The notes beneath the pieces are model-generated. The model had not been told where the DNA came from and did not search any database. It worked only from the letters and a program-made list of their open reading frames with translations. Position numbers and translations under genes: made by a program. From an uncultured bacterium (GTDB lineage: Bacteria; Planctomycetota; Phycisphaerae; Sedimentisphaerales; Anaerobacaceae): a DNA stretch of 27,701 bases. This document shows, one piece after another, positions 7,229-14,927 of this stretch (the stretch's first letter is position 1; every line of letters starts with the position of its first letter). The stretch lies in contig CAJVYK010000005.1 of assembly GCA_913009865.1 (NCBI GenBank), positions 1-27,701 on the forward strand, given 5' to 3'.

Positions 7229-7537
7229 TTATTCAGGTGCCAGGGCTTTTAAGTTCTCCCAGTACTTCTGAAACCGGCGCCGGCCTGTTCTTGTAATCCT
7301 GTACGATGTGTGCGGGATTTTCCCCCGGAATTCCTTTTTTACCTCGATGAAGTCGGCTGTTTCGAGGCTTTTAATATGGGTCGCCAGGTTGCCTTTTGTA
7401 ACGCCCAGTGTCGTCAGCAGAAAGTTAAAGTCAACCTCTTTTGCCGAGGTTAGAATCTTCAAAATCGCCAACCGCACCGGCTCGTGAATAACCCTGTCGA
7501 TGTTATTATGTATCTGATTTATTTGGCTCTTGCTCAC
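7229..7537 (-). CDS. Winged helix-turn-helix transcriptional regulator
   Basis: A 102-residue protein that is almost entirely one winged-helix domain: IHEPVRLAILKILTSAKEVD, recognition region FNFLLTTLGVTKGNLATHIKSLE, and wing KKEFRGKIPHTSYRITRTGRRRFQKYWENL. This matches the HTH_34 type of stand-alone regulators. The start is GTG at 7537, inside the last 32 nt of the membrane protein gene at 7506-8228; a GAGG lies upstream. The overlap means the two are co-translated, so the regulator most likely acts with, or controls, that membrane protein. In similar pairs elsewhere the membrane protein is of unknown function. The target operator is not evident. Confidence 0.85.
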   Translation of the reverse strand: MSKSQINQIHNNIDRVIHEPVRLAILKILTSAKEVDFNFLLTTLGVTKGNLATHIKSLETADFIEVKKEFRGKIPHTSYRITRTGRRRFQKYWENLKALAPE

Positions 7538-8228
7538 CGAACGGCCTCATTTCCTTTATCCTGCGCAAAACTTTGCGATTATATATATGGACAACTACTG
7601 CTGTAATCAAACCAGCCCCGATGATATAAGCCATTAGCGTCACAAAATAAGAGTGTATCCATTGCTCACCGCCAAACGGTTTTATCAGGCCGGAGACAAT
7701 TACTAACGCCTCAGTCAAACACAGCCCACCGAACACAACCCCTAACGGCTGCTCCTTATGTTTCTTCCCCAGGTAAAGCATAAATACAGCAAACGATACC
7801 AGCGACATTGTTAAGGCCCAGCGAACTGACATAATATTAAACTCGTTAAGAAACGCTGGCCCTACGAATGTGACCCCATATACAACCCACGTCCAGATTG
7901 GAACTTTTTCTCTTTGAAGTTCTATATCGCCTTCTTTTCTGTAGAAACTGTTTCCGTATCTCGTTAATAGTTTAAATGGCAGCCAGGTAGATGAAAATAA
8001 TACCCAGAGAAATACCGACCCCATAATTGTTAACATCCAGAATTTGCCAATCAGTGCACCATATTTCCGACCAAACTCTATCGTTCCCACCAGTAATACC
8101 GCATTAAAAACAATAAGCGGGAGCAGTATCAGCATCCCCAGCGACCGGCTTTGTGCGTAGCGGTCTATCAGCCGGCCCAGACGTCCCAACTGCTCCAATT
8201 CAGTCTTGCGTTTTTCAATATCAGACAT
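7506..8228 (-). CDS. Multi-pass membrane protein paired with a wHTH regulator
   Basis: About 240 residues with roughly six predicted membrane spans, for example SLGMLILLPLIVFNAVLLVG, FWMLTIMGSVFLWVLF, IWTWVVYGVTFVGPAFL, ALTMSLVSFAVFMLYLG, VVFGGLCLTEALVIVSGLI and FVTLMAYIIGAGLITAVVVH. Both ends are hydrophilic. I chose ATG at 8228 over the upstream frame start because GGGAGA sits eight bases ahead of it. No catalytic or transport motif is recognisable; it resembles the DUF-type membrane proteins that accompany small winged-helix regulators. The downstream regulator overlaps its end by 32 nt. Function unknown. Confidence 0.8.
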   Translation of the reverse strand: MSDIEKRKTELEQLGRLGRLIDRYAQSRSLGMLILLPLIVFNAVLLVGTIEFGRKYGALIGKFWMLTIMGSVFLWVLFSSTWLPFKLLTRYGNSFYRKEGDIELQREKVPIWTWVVYGVTFVGPAFLNEFNIMSVRWALTMSLVSFAVFMLYLGKKHKEQPLGVVFGGLCLTEALVIVSGLIKPFGGEQWIHSYFVTLMAYIIGAGLITAVVVHIYNRKVLRRIKEMRPFGEQEPNKSDT

Positions 8229-8422
8229 TTCATTATCTCCCAAAAACCAGTTTTTGATACAAACCAATTATATTTCATACATTTACCTCTGTCAAATAAA
8301 AAAATGAAAAATTCACCCAATTTTTCTTACCCCCCCCCGCACCCCGCCACAGGACGGGATTGTGCGAATGGACAGATTGCCGAGTTGGTGGTTGACATTT
8401 AGAGCGCCAGCGGTGTATAGTA

Positions 8423-8518
8423 ACTCAAACTGACCGATGGCCAGTTTGAAAAATCAAAGATACCTATGGCATAAATTAAAAATCAAAATTGCGGAATCCC
8501 GACAAAGTCGGGATGACT
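8423..8518 (+). repeat. Dispersed two-hairpin repeat, copy A (with a 22-nt insert)
   Basis: The block starts actcaaactgaccgatggcc, which folds with cagtttga, and ends with the hairpin atcccgac aaa gtcgggat. Apart from about 22 extra bases (caaagatacctatggcataa and two more) and two substitutions, it is the reverse complement of 15848-15921. It fills most of the 345-bp gap 8229-8573. The rest of the gap holds a C-run at 8331-8339, a TTGACA at 8527-8532, and GGGAG as ribosome binding site of the next gene. Confidence 0.9.
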
Positions 8519-8573
8519 TTTGCATTTTGACATTTGCGTTTTTACGCTAAACGCTATATTAAGGGAGTAAGAT

Positions 8574-9944
8574 ATGGATCCTGCAATTTTCAAGGCTTAC
8601 GATATAAGAGGCGTTTATCCCGACCAGATTGACGAAGCCGGTGCGTGGAAAATCGGCTATGCCACAGCCCAGTTTTTGCGATCTTTGCTTAGCGGTTACC
8701 AGCGCGGCCAGGCCAATTCCCAGTCATTGTGTGTCGGCCGCGATATGAGAACACACAGCAAAAGATTAGCCAATGCCCTTATAGAAGGAATGAACGCCAC
8801 CGGCGCAAATGTGATTGATATAGGAATGATTGATACGCCGCAGATGTATTTTGCAATCAATCATCTCGGCACCTGCGGCGGTGTTCAGGTTACCGCCTCG
8901 CACAACCCGGCTAAGTATAACGGCTTCAAGATATCCGGCCTTGATGCCCGGCCGGTCGGTATCGATACCGGTCTGCAGGACGTAGAGCATATCGCAATGG
9001 CTCTGCTCCACACAAAGGGCAATGCTGACGGCTCGGTAGAGAAATATGACCTGACCGCTGACTACAAAAAACACGTGCTGAAATTTTTAAGGCCGAATAT
9101 AAGGGAACTAAAAGTTGCTATTGACGCCTCGAATGGAATGGCGGGGAAAATGGTGCCGGCTGTTTTCGGCGATTTGCCGATAGAAATAATCGACCTTAAT
9201 TTCAAGCATGACGGCACATTCAAACATGAGCCGAATCCACTGGTTGAAGAGAACCTGGCGGAACTTAAACTGGCGGTAAAGGAAAAGAGCTGCGATTTCG
9301 GGGTCTGCTTCGATGGTGACGCCGACAGATTGATGATGGTTGATGAGATCGGCAACACTATCGGCTGTGATTTGATGACGGCCTTGATGGTGCCGTATTT
9401 CCTGGAAGTCGAGCCGGAGTCAACGATTGTCTATGATTTGCGCAGCAGTTTGGTTGTTTCCGAAGAGATTATCGAAAATGGCGGCACGCCGCGCAGAGAA
9501 CGGGTGGGACATGCTTTTATGAAGAAGGCGCTGCGGGATTCGCACGCTGTGTTCGGCGGAGAGCTTTCCGGCCACTTCTATTACCGCGACAACTACTACG
9601 CCGATTCAGGCCTGATTACCTTAGTGCACGTATTGAATATTGTCAGTAACGCCAAAGTGCCGGTAAGCAAGCTAATCAAGCCGTTGCGAAGATACCACAG
9701 CAGCGGCGAGTTAAACTTCCAGGTGGATGACAAGCAGGGTATGATGGATAAGCTCGCAAAAAAATACGGTGACGGCCAAATCGACCATCTGGACGGCGTT
9801 ACTATCCGGTATAAAGACTGGTGGTTTAATTGTCGGCCGAGTAATACCGAGCCGCTGTTGCGGCTGAACGTCGAGGCCGACAAAAAAAAGCTGCTCGAAG
9901 AAAAACTTTCTGAAATCGCCGAACAGCTCGGCAAGCCGGTATAA
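8574..9944 (+). CDS. manB: Phosphomannomutase / phosphoglucomutase
   Basis: This 456-residue enzyme of the alpha-D-phosphohexomutase family interconverts hexose 1- and 6-phosphates (mannose and/or glucose) for polysaccharide and nucleotide-sugar synthesis. Four family loops are visible: the phosphoserine loop VTASHNP with Ser109; the metal loop DGDADR (247-252); the sugar-binding loop GGELSGHFYYRDNYYADSG; and the phosphate loop CRPSNTEPLLRLNVE near the C-terminus. The N-terminus FKAYDIRGVYPDQIDE is typical of bacterial PMM/PGM. GGGAG precedes the ATG. Sugar specificity cannot be set from sequence alone, so the symbol is provisional. It stands alone, followed by a period-7 array. Confidence 0.93.
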   Translation: MDPAIFKAYDIRGVYPDQIDEAGAWKIGYATAQFLRSLLSGYQRGQANSQSLCVGRDMRTHSKRLANALIEGMNATGANVIDIGMIDTPQMYFAINHLGTCGGVQVTASHNPAKYNGFKISGLDARPVGIDTGLQDVEHIAMALLHTKGNADGSVEKYDLTADYKKHVLKFLRPNIRELKVAIDASNGMAGKMVPAVFGDLPIEIIDLNFKHDGTFKHEPNPLVEENLAELKLAVKEKSCDFGVCFDGDADRLMMVDEIGNTIGCDLMTALMVPYFLEVEPESTIVYDLRSSLVVSEEIIENGGTPRRERVGHAFMKKALRDSHAVFGGELSGHFYYRDNYYADSGLITLVHVLNIVSNAKVPVSKLIKPLRRYHSSGELNFQVDDKQGMMDKLAKKYGDGQIDHLDGVTIRYKDWWFNCRPSNTEPLLRLNVEADKKKLLEEKLSEIAEQLGKPV

Positions 9945-9949
9945 CTTAT

Positions 9950-9984
9950 TCGTATTGCGTCGTGCGTATTTCGTATTGCGTAAA
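9950..9984. repeat. Period-7 array between the mutase gene and the Ada-tail gene
   Basis: Units tcgtatt, gcgtcgt, gcgtatt, tcgtatt, gcgtaaa follow the mutase stop directly; a second gcgtaaagggg appears at 10003. The array runs through the longer open frame upstream of 10019, which argues against an earlier start for that gene. Confidence 0.75.
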
Positions 9985-10018
9985 GGGGGCAATAGCAGAA
10001 GTGCGTAAAGGGGATATT

Positions 10019-10816
10019 ATGAAAACCAAAAAGTATTTTCTCTTCTTGGCTGTTGTTACTGGAATTTTATGCGTCACTGCGTTGGGACAAAAGCCGGCCG
10101 GCCCCAATGAGCCGGTATTGACTGTCCGGGACAACCCGGCTCTGGCTGAGATGCAGATTTTATATATTGTTATTGTGCCGCCCTCCGTCAGGCCGAATGA
10201 AGATAACCTGCTCTGGGAGAGACTGCGAACAGAAGTTGAGCGAAAGCTCGTAAAGTCAGATACCAGGTTGGCCCGCATGATTGAGCGCGGCTATGCAGTC
10301 TGGCCTTCGAATATTCCTGTGCTTAGAGTTGACATAGACATACTCAGACTTGATGATTCGCAGCGATATGTATTTCGTATTCAAACATCGTTGGCCGCTG
10401 ATGTTTTTCTGGAAAGGTATCCGGCACGGTTTCTCAAAGTTGATGTCTGGACTGTGGCCGAGACAATGCAGACAGCATCGGCACAAAGCGAGCCGGCCGC
10501 AATTACCAATTTGGTATTGGAGCAGGTTGAAACTTTTATCGGGGCCTGGCTTGCAGCTAACCCGCGGCCTGGCCGAACTTCTGACAGCAGGAGAAGGGAT
10601 ACTGTTCCGCTGACAGCTCGGAAAGAACGGGCTAAGCCGGCGGCCAAATCGGCGGCAGCCGAATACAAATATGTTGCGTCGAAAAACAGCAGGGTATTTC
10701 ACAGACCCGGGTGCAGCTCGGCAAAGAGAATCAAGCCGAAAAACATAACAGGTTACAACAGCAGGAATGAAGCTGAAAAAGCCGGCAAAAGGCCCTGTAA
10801 GCGGTGTAAGCCGTAG
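10019..10816 (+). CDS. Exported protein with C-terminal Ada-like metal-binding domain
   Basis: I use ATG 10019 because it opens a clear signal peptide (MKTKKYFLFLAVVTGILCVTALG) and follows AAAGGGG; the open frame extends upstream only through repeat sequence. The mature part (to about residue 195) is not recognised; it has beta/alpha character and the segment LWERLRTEVERKLVKSDTRLA. A Pro/Lys/Arg-rich linker follows. Residues 218-265 resemble the Ada-type zinc domain: VASKNSRVFHRPGCSSAKRI, then KRPCKRCKP. Probable ligands are His228, Cys232, Cys260 and Cys263, with His replacing the first Cys of Ada. No methyltransferase domain is present, so this is not Ada; the module in exported proteins may bind metal or nucleic acid. 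Total 265 residues. Confidence 0.8.
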   Translation: MKTKKYFLFLAVVTGILCVTALGQKPAGPNEPVLTVRDNPALAEMQILYIVIVPPSVRPNEDNLLWERLRTEVERKLVKSDTRLARMIERGYAVWPSNIPVLRVDIDILRLDDSQRYVFRIQTSLAADVFLERYPARFLKVDVWTVAETMQTASAQSEPAAITNLVLEQVETFIGAWLAANPRPGRTSDSRRRDTVPLTARKERAKPAAKSAAAEYKYVASKNSRVFHRPGCSSAKRIKPKNITGYNSRNEAEKAGKRPCKRCKP

Positions 10817-10831
10817 GTAATTGATTAGTGA

Positions 10832-10859
10832 TTGCAGTCGAATGGAAAAATAATATAAT
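10832..10859 (+). promoter_or_regulatory. Sigma-70 type promoter candidate for the LexA-like gene
   Basis: TTGCAG (10832-10837), a 16-bp spacer, then TATAAT (10854-10859). The predicted transcription start is about 10866, only some five bases before the ATG at 10871, so the mRNA would be nearly leaderless. No ribosome binding site is visible, which agrees. Confidence 0.45.
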
Positions 10860-10870
10860 CTGAATTTGCT

Positions 10871-11647
10871 ATGTCGTTAGGCCAGATAATAAGAAAAAGA
10901 CGTGAGCAGTTGAATCTAACACTGGACGAGGTTAGCAATAGCGTTGGGTTTTCCAAGCCGTACCTGTCCACTATTGAGACCGGCAAGGTAAAAAATCCTC
11001 CCAGCGATGAGCTGCTGATAAAGCTGGAGAAGATACTCGAGTTCGAGTCGGGCCTGCTGCTGCACATTGCTCATATGGAACGGCTGCCCTCTGATATTCG
11101 TCAGGAATACGAATCGGCTGAGGCTGAAAACAAGAGATGGCGACAATTTATCAAAAATCTTGTACACCAAAAGCCCGATGCAAGCCAGCTCGATACACTT
11201 CTTGCCGAAAGCGAGCTGGACGCTGAAAAGGGCGTCTCTTCTCTGTCAGCCGGCCGATTAGTACCGGTGATAAACAAGGTTGCAGCCGGCTACCCGAGCG
11301 ATTTCAATGATTTGGACTACCCTGTAGGCGTAGCCGACGACTATGTCCGCTGTCCGGATTTGCACGACCCCAACGCCTTTGCGGTTAGAGTTGTCGGCGA
11401 TTCGATGGAGCCGAAGTTTTGCCAGGGCGATATAGTGGTCTTCTCACCTGCCGCCGAGGTGCACAATGGCGATGATTGCTTCGTCCGTTTTGCAATGCCG
11501 CACGAAACGACCTTTAAGAGGGTGTTTTTCGAGCCGGATAATAAGGTGCGACTGCAGCCGCGAAACGAAAAATACTCGCCCGTAATCACTGACGGCAAGC
11601 GCATCAACGGCCTGTACCGAGCTGTAACAAGATACGAAAAATTATAG
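10871..11647 (+). CDS. LexA-like repressor: XRE helix-turn-helix plus S24 peptidase
   Basis: 258 residues. The N-terminal XRE helix-turn-helix is LGQIIRKRREQLNLTLDEVS followed by NSVGFSKPYLSTIETGKV (residues 3-40). The C-terminal half is a self-cleaving S24 domain: the scissile Ala139-Gly140 lies in NKVAAGYPSDF, the catalytic Ser178 in VVGDSMEPKFCQGDIVVF, and Lys216 in TTFKRVFFE. This is the lambda CI/LexA mechanism, in which RecA filaments trigger autocleavage and derepression. LexA proper has a winged helix, so this is the XRE-S24 version, used in planctomycetes possibly in LexA's place or by prophages; no other phage genes are near. No SOS-type operator could be identified with confidence. 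Confidence 0.9.
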   Translation: MSLGQIIRKRREQLNLTLDEVSNSVGFSKPYLSTIETGKVKNPPSDELLIKLEKILEFESGLLLHIAHMERLPSDIRQEYESAEAENKRWRQFIKNLVHQKPDASQLDTLLAESELDAEKGVSSLSAGRLVPVINKVAAGYPSDFNDLDYPVGVADDYVRCPDLHDPNAFAVRVVGDSMEPKFCQGDIVVFSPAAEVHNGDDCFVRFAMPHETTFKRVFFEPDNKVRLQPRNEKYSPVITDGKRINGLYRAVTRYEKL

Positions 11648-11675
11648 CCGTTTAGCAGTCGCCGGAACGGCGACT
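11648..11675. repeat. REP palindrome copy 1
   Basis: A GTTTAGC head precedes a perfect 8-bp stem, agtcgccg / cggcgact, with loop gaa. The 28 bases are identical to copy 3 at 12266-12293. The stop codon TAA of the RAYT gene and its last codons lie inside this copy, read from the opposite strand. Confidence 0.95.
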
Positions 11676-12218
11676 ATAGGGTGTCGGTGTGATGAAATCC
11701 CAGCATTGAGCAGGAAGACCGGCATAGATGGGATTGGCCTGGACATATTTAGCAGCGGCCAGCAGTGTTTCAGTGTCCGTAATGAAGACCTTCCAACAGC
11801 CACGAGCCCAGGGGGTTCGTTTCAGTTTCAAAGCTCGTGTTGCAGCGCCTTTGAACTGGTTAACAAGATATTCGATTCTGTACCTTGAGTGGAGAACAAG
11901 CACATGTATGTGGTCATTCATTATTGCACAAGCTGGGATTTTGATACCCAATCGTTGAACAACCCTGCTGAGACCGGCGGCAATGATGGGACGGCAATTG
12001 TCATCAATGAAAAACGGTGCTCGGCTGATGTATGGCGTTGCAGCGGCCCAGAACCTAAGTAACAGTTTTTTAGCTGGTACCGGATTTTGCCGACCGTATT
12101 TGATTTTGCCTGACATCCGCAGTTGCGCATTATAAATTTCTTTAGAATATGAGCCTCGTGGGTCGTTTGGTAGCCAGGTGCCGTATGTTGTAAAGATGGC
12201 GTGATAGGCAATAATCAT
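11652..12218 (-). CDS. rayt: REP-associated tyrosine transposase (RAYT, Y1_Tnp / IS200-like)
   Basis: 188 residues from ATG 12218, chosen because AGAGGAAA precedes it; the open frame reaches further upstream only through REP sequence. HUH motif His103-x-His105 in NDHIHVLVLH, catalytic Tyr158 in AAKYVQANPIYAGL, and N-terminal YHAIFTTYGTWLPNDPRGSY, all characteristic of the RAYT branch of IS200/IS605 transposases. These cut and join single-stranded DNA at REP hairpins and are usually single-copy domesticated genes, not active insertion sequences. The C-terminus SRRSGDC is encoded by REP copy 1, so the repeat supplies both the last residues and the stop. The reading frame is intact, with all catalytic residues. 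Confidence 0.93.
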   Translation of the reverse strand: MIIAYHAIFTTYGTWLPNDPRGSYSKEIYNAQLRMSGKIKYGRQNPVPAKKLLLRFWAAATPYISRAPFFIDDNCRPIIAAGLSRVVQRLGIKIPACAIMNDHIHVLVLHSRYRIEYLVNQFKGAATRALKLKRTPWARGCWKVFITDTETLLAAAKYVQANPIYAGLPAQCWDFITPTPYSRRSGDC

Positions 12219-12232
12219 TATAAATTTCCTCT

Positions 12233-12258
12233 GTTTAGCAGTCGCCGGCACGGCCGCT
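12233..12258. repeat. REP palindrome copy 2 (degenerate)
   Basis: The head gtttagca and the stem region gtcgccggcacggccgct match the other copies, but substitutions in the right arm break the pairing. It lies 15 bases upstream of the RAYT start. Confidence 0.85.
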
Positions 12259-12265
12259 TATTTTA

Positions 12266-12293
12266 CCGTTTAGCAGTCGCCGGAACGGCGACT
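12266..12293. repeat. REP palindrome copy 3
   Basis: Identical over 28 bases to copy 1 and in the same orientation, with a perfect 8-bp stem and gaa loop. Copies 2 and 3 form a tandem pair separated by seven bases. Confidence 0.95.
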
Positions 12294-12376
12294 TTCAAAC
12301 GTAATAATATCAACATTACCTTCGTTATTGCAAGTGATATTACAAAGACTCCCCCGGACTGGTAAATCTCAAAAAG

Positions 12377-12405
12377 AATAGCCGTGCCGGCTACTGCTAA
12401 ACAGG
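12377..12405. repeat. REP palindrome copy 4 (inverted), overlapping the comF stop
   Basis: The reverse complement reads cctgtttagcagtagccggc and onwards, with a near-perfect stem agtagccg / cggctatt. Opposite in orientation to copies 1-3. The TAG stop codon of comF (12397-12399) is the TTTAG of this copy's head. Confidence 0.9.
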
Positions 12406-13152
12406 ATTTTGTCCCGCAACGGCTAAAACTAATGCAAAGACTTTCGAGGCGCCGGCTTCTTTCAGTGTTTTTGCACATTCATTTAACGTTGCACCGGTCG
12501 TTTTAACATCATCGACAAGACAGATGTTTCTGCCGGTAAAATTGTGTCCGTAACGAACCGCAAAAGCGCCGGCTACATTTCTGGCACGCGCAGCGGCAGT
12601 TGCCATTATTGTTTGTGTTTTTGTTCGGCGAATTCGAACCAGGTCAGTATTGATTTTCCCTCTTGCGTGTTTTAATTTCCTGGCCAAAATATGCGATTGA
12701 TTGTAGCCGCGAACCAAGCGCCTCGACCAGTGCAGTGGGACAGGAACAAAAAATTCTATATCACTATAAAAACCACTTCCCTGTAGAGCAGAATTGGCCA
12801 AAAAGCCCAAAGTCGAATCCAATTCTGTCCGGCCGTTCTTAAAGGCCAATATCATTTTCCGCAGGGCTTCTATGTAAACTCCGCTGCGAGCTATTTGGTC
12901 GAAGTGAATTTGGCTGCCCCGGCAATTGGGGCAAACGCCATCGAGCAGAGCAAATCTGCTGACGTCTCGGCCGCATCGCGGGCAGTAATCTGCGCCCGTG
13001 CAGCTAAGAAGCTGGTCCCAGCAATCTTTGCACAGATTTGCATCGGTTTCGCAAATGCTTTGCTTACAGTTAATGCAGACTGCAGGCCAGAGAAGCTGGT
13101 TCAAACTTTGCAGGGCAAAGGCGGCAGTTCGTTTTGGTCTTGCTGTATTCAT
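12397..13152 (-). CDS. comF: ComF family phosphoribosyltransferase-like protein
   Basis: 251 residues. An N-terminal zinc ribbon holds two CxxC pairs (Cys26/29 and Cys41/44) with two more pairs at Cys57/60 and Cys74/77. The rest is a PRTase-like fold ending in the PRPP loop ICLVDDVKTTGATLNEC (Asp214, Asp215). VPVPLHWSRRLVRGYNQSHILARKL is the ComF/GntX signature. ComF takes part in uptake and processing of single-stranded DNA in natural transformation, probably with PriA. The ATG lies one base after the pseudopilin stop, so the genes are translationally coupled. The stop codon comes from a REP element, so the last few residues (GQNPV) may not be original. Length is near normal. Confidence 0.92.
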   Translation of the reverse strand: MNTARPKRTAAFALQSLNQLLWPAVCINCKQSICETDANLCKDCWDQLLSCTGADYCPRCGRDVSRFALLDGVCPNCRGSQIHFDQIARSGVYIEALRKMILAFKNGRTELDSTLGFLANSALQGSGFYSDIEFFVPVPLHWSRRLVRGYNQSHILARKLKHARGKINTDLVRIRRTKTQTIMATAAARARNVAGAFAVRYGHNFTGRNICLVDDVKTTGATLNECAKTLKEAGASKVFALVLAVAGQNPV

Positions 13153-13153
13153 T

Positions 13154-13963
13154 TTATTTCAAATCAAACGGGCTGTTATCTATCGGCTCGAACCAGCCGA
13201 GCATCATATCACTGGATTTGACGCCGTAAACATTTACCCCTTCGAACGGTGCCATTTTTTCAGAGCTAATATGCCCATCAACCCATCCGATATTCGCTCT
13301 GTTGCGATGTCTGAAGTGAATAGACGGCGATGCGTAGCCCCAACTGGCAACAGGATTGCCGTTGACTACGAAATAGGGCGGCTCGACAAACGAGTACTCC
13401 AGATAATAAGGCCTGCCGTTATCCAGTTTGGCCATTGCGGCATCTGCAAACATTAGAGTCCGGGCCGGATGGCGAAGTTCAAAATCTTTCGCGGTTATCC
13501 TGCAATTTCCACTGGAATAGTTCTGCCATATTCGCGAGCCGATGTAGGTCATATTGTAGCCGTATCCGCCGCCGCCATCTTCGAAGTCCCAATCCCAGGG
13601 CTCACCCTGGCGAAAATTAACCTTCCGGGGGCATTTCTTTACACGCCCATCACCCAGATATGCTGCAAGCGGCCCCCTGGCCGGGTCAAACGGACTGTTA
13701 ATATCATCACGTACCCCATGCCAGCGGTGCTTGTTGGCGCTGAATATGTCCAACGCTGCAGGAGCGTAACTGCCGTCATTTTCACCTGCATAACCGATAT
13801 TGGCCAGGACAAGCTGGCGGATATTGCTTCCGCAGACAATCTGTCTGCCTTGTGCTCTTGCGGCGGTCAGGGCGGGCATCAGGATGCCCATCAGCAGCGC
13901 AATAACCGCTATAACCACCAGCAGTTCGACCAGAGTAAAAGCTTTTTTGCTTCCCGCTGACAT
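13154..13963 (-). CDS. Type II secretion/type IV pilin-like protein (H-X9-DG family)
   Basis: 269 residues from ATG 13963, preceded by GGGAAGG. The prepilin signal is short and basic (MSAGSKKA) and is followed by FTLVELLVVIAVIALLMGIL, the methylated-Phe helix; the residue before Phe is Ala and not the usual Gly, which is seen often in planctomycetes. The C-terminal part has the H-X9-DG box: HRNRANIGWVDGH. Such proteins are numerous in Planctomycetota and Verrucomicrobiota; their roles are largely unknown, thought to be secretion or surface-fibre components. It lies 22 nt after the dockerin-type gene and one base before comF, so it is in the cobalamin-riboswitch transcript if that transcript continues. 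Confidence 0.92.
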   Translation of the reverse strand: MSAGSKKAFTLVELLVVIAVIALLMGILMPALTAARAQGRQIVCGSNIRQLVLANIGYAGENDGSYAPAALDIFSANKHRWHGVRDDINSPFDPARGPLAAYLGDGRVKKCPRKVNFRQGEPWDWDFEDGGGGYGYNMTYIGSRIWQNYSSGNCRITAKDFELRHPARTLMFADAAMAKLDNGRPYYLEYSFVEPPYFVVNGNPVASWGYASPSIHFRHRNRANIGWVDGHISSEKMAPFEGVNVYGVKSSDMMLGWFEPIDNSPFDLK

Positions 13964-13985
13964 TGGATTACCTTCCCAGCTTATC

Positions 13986-14927
13986 CTATTGAACATACCA
14001 TTGCTCAGTAATCAGCCATTCGTCCACAAGCCGCGCAAAATCCAGCATATCGATGACATTATCTGCCGGCTCAGAAATATCGCACCGCTGGTCCCAGTTT
14101 CCATCGCCCGGTTCACTCAGATAAGCCGCTGCAAAAATACTATAGTCGGAGAAGTTAACGATGCCGTCACCATTGAAGTCTGCCGAAACTGTTTTTTCGT
14201 GAATCACACCTACCGCATCCAAATCAAAACCTCCCGTTGAAAAAGGGGTCGGCCAGGGGTCGTTTATTTTATGTCCCTGAGAATCATAGCTTCGGTAAGA
14301 GACCTCGATACAGCCGGTTACATCAATAATTCTAACGTGGGTAACACGGTTGACATTCAGCAAAGGATTAACATTTTCGAGTTCTCCGAGGTCAAATGGT
14401 GTACCATAGCCCTGCCGATATTTCCCTGCGAAATTGTGCAGATTTGTTGTATCCAATGAATCGAAAGTACCGGCCTGGGTATTTGTTTGAGTCAGCGAGA
14501 CCGAATCAAAACGAAAGAAGTTGTTCCCATCGCTGCTTACTTCAACGAATCCGATTTCAAGAAAGGTGTCGCTGAAAGCGTTTTCAAAAACCGCAAAGTC
14601 GTAACCGGGCCCATCTGCTATCGGATTTGCAAAGGTAAGCACAGCCACTCCGCCATCGCCGAGGCTCACGACTCCATTCGAATCGCCATCGGCCGGCCCG
14701 AGTGCGTTGGCATCGCTGCCGTATGAAGCGTAACCTTTTAAGGGGTCGCTTATATCGACATATCCGCGTTCGAGTGTAATCCCTGCGGCCCAGGATACGA
14801 AGTTGGGGTCATTCATATGAATGGCTGTTGAGCCGGGCTGTCCTGCCGGCGGTGCATAAGGACCGCCGGCAGAAACAACGGAACTACTAACGGCCAAAAC
14901 CAAAAGCAGCAGAGCTTTCCTCCGCAT
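13986..14927 (-). CDS. Secreted surface protein with dockerin-like EF-hand tail
   Basis: 313 residues from ATG 14927. The start overlaps the preceding stop (TAATG) and has AGGAGG eight bases upstream, inside the previous gene. Signal peptide: MRRKALLLLVLAVSSSVVSAGG. The main domain (about 25-230) contains NFVSWAAGITLERGYVDISD, GYDFAVFENAFSDTFLEIGF and VEVSSDGNNFFRFDSVSLT, a pattern I associate with cell-surface proteins that accompany DUF4465 genes. The C-terminus has two calcium-loop repeats, ADFNGDGIVNFSDYSIFAAA and CDISEPADNVIDMLDFARLV, the dockerin type I-like module typical of planctomycete exported proteins. Likely ligand binding or cell-surface attachment; corrinoid binding is possible from context only. 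Confidence 0.85.
   Translation of the reverse strand: MRRKALLLLVLAVSSSVVSAGGPYAPPAGQPGSTAIHMNDPNFVSWAAGITLERGYVDISDPLKGYASYGSDANALGPADGDSNGVVSLGDGGVAVLTFANPIADGPGYDFAVFENAFSDTFLEIGFVEVSSDGNNFFRFDSVSLTQTNTQAGTFDSLDTTNLHNFAGKYRQGYGTPFDLGELENVNPLLNVNRVTHVRIIDVTGCIEVSYRSYDSQGHKINDPWPTPFSTGGFDLDAVGVIHEKTVSADFNGDGIVNFSDYSIFAAAYLSEPGDGNWDQRCDISEPADNVIDMLDFARLVDEWLITEQWYVQ

Larger units (their letters stand above)
11648..12405 (-). mobile_element. REP-RAYT unit (REPtron)
   Basis: A single-domain Y1 transposase gene is bracketed by REP palindromes: one at its 3' end (11648-11675), two beyond its 5' end (12233-12258, 12266-12293) and one inverted at 12377-12405. RAYT proteins recognise such REPs and are thought to have spread them. 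The unit lies between the LexA-like gene and comF and may have clipped the comF 3' end. The interval 12294-12376 also holds an imperfect inverted repeat (gtaataatatca / tgatattac). Confidence 0.9.

Noticed and set aside
10871..12218. Prophage remnant (S24 repressor plus transposase)
   Set aside because: No integrase, structural or lysis genes; the transposase is a REP-associated RAYT and the repressor stands alone.
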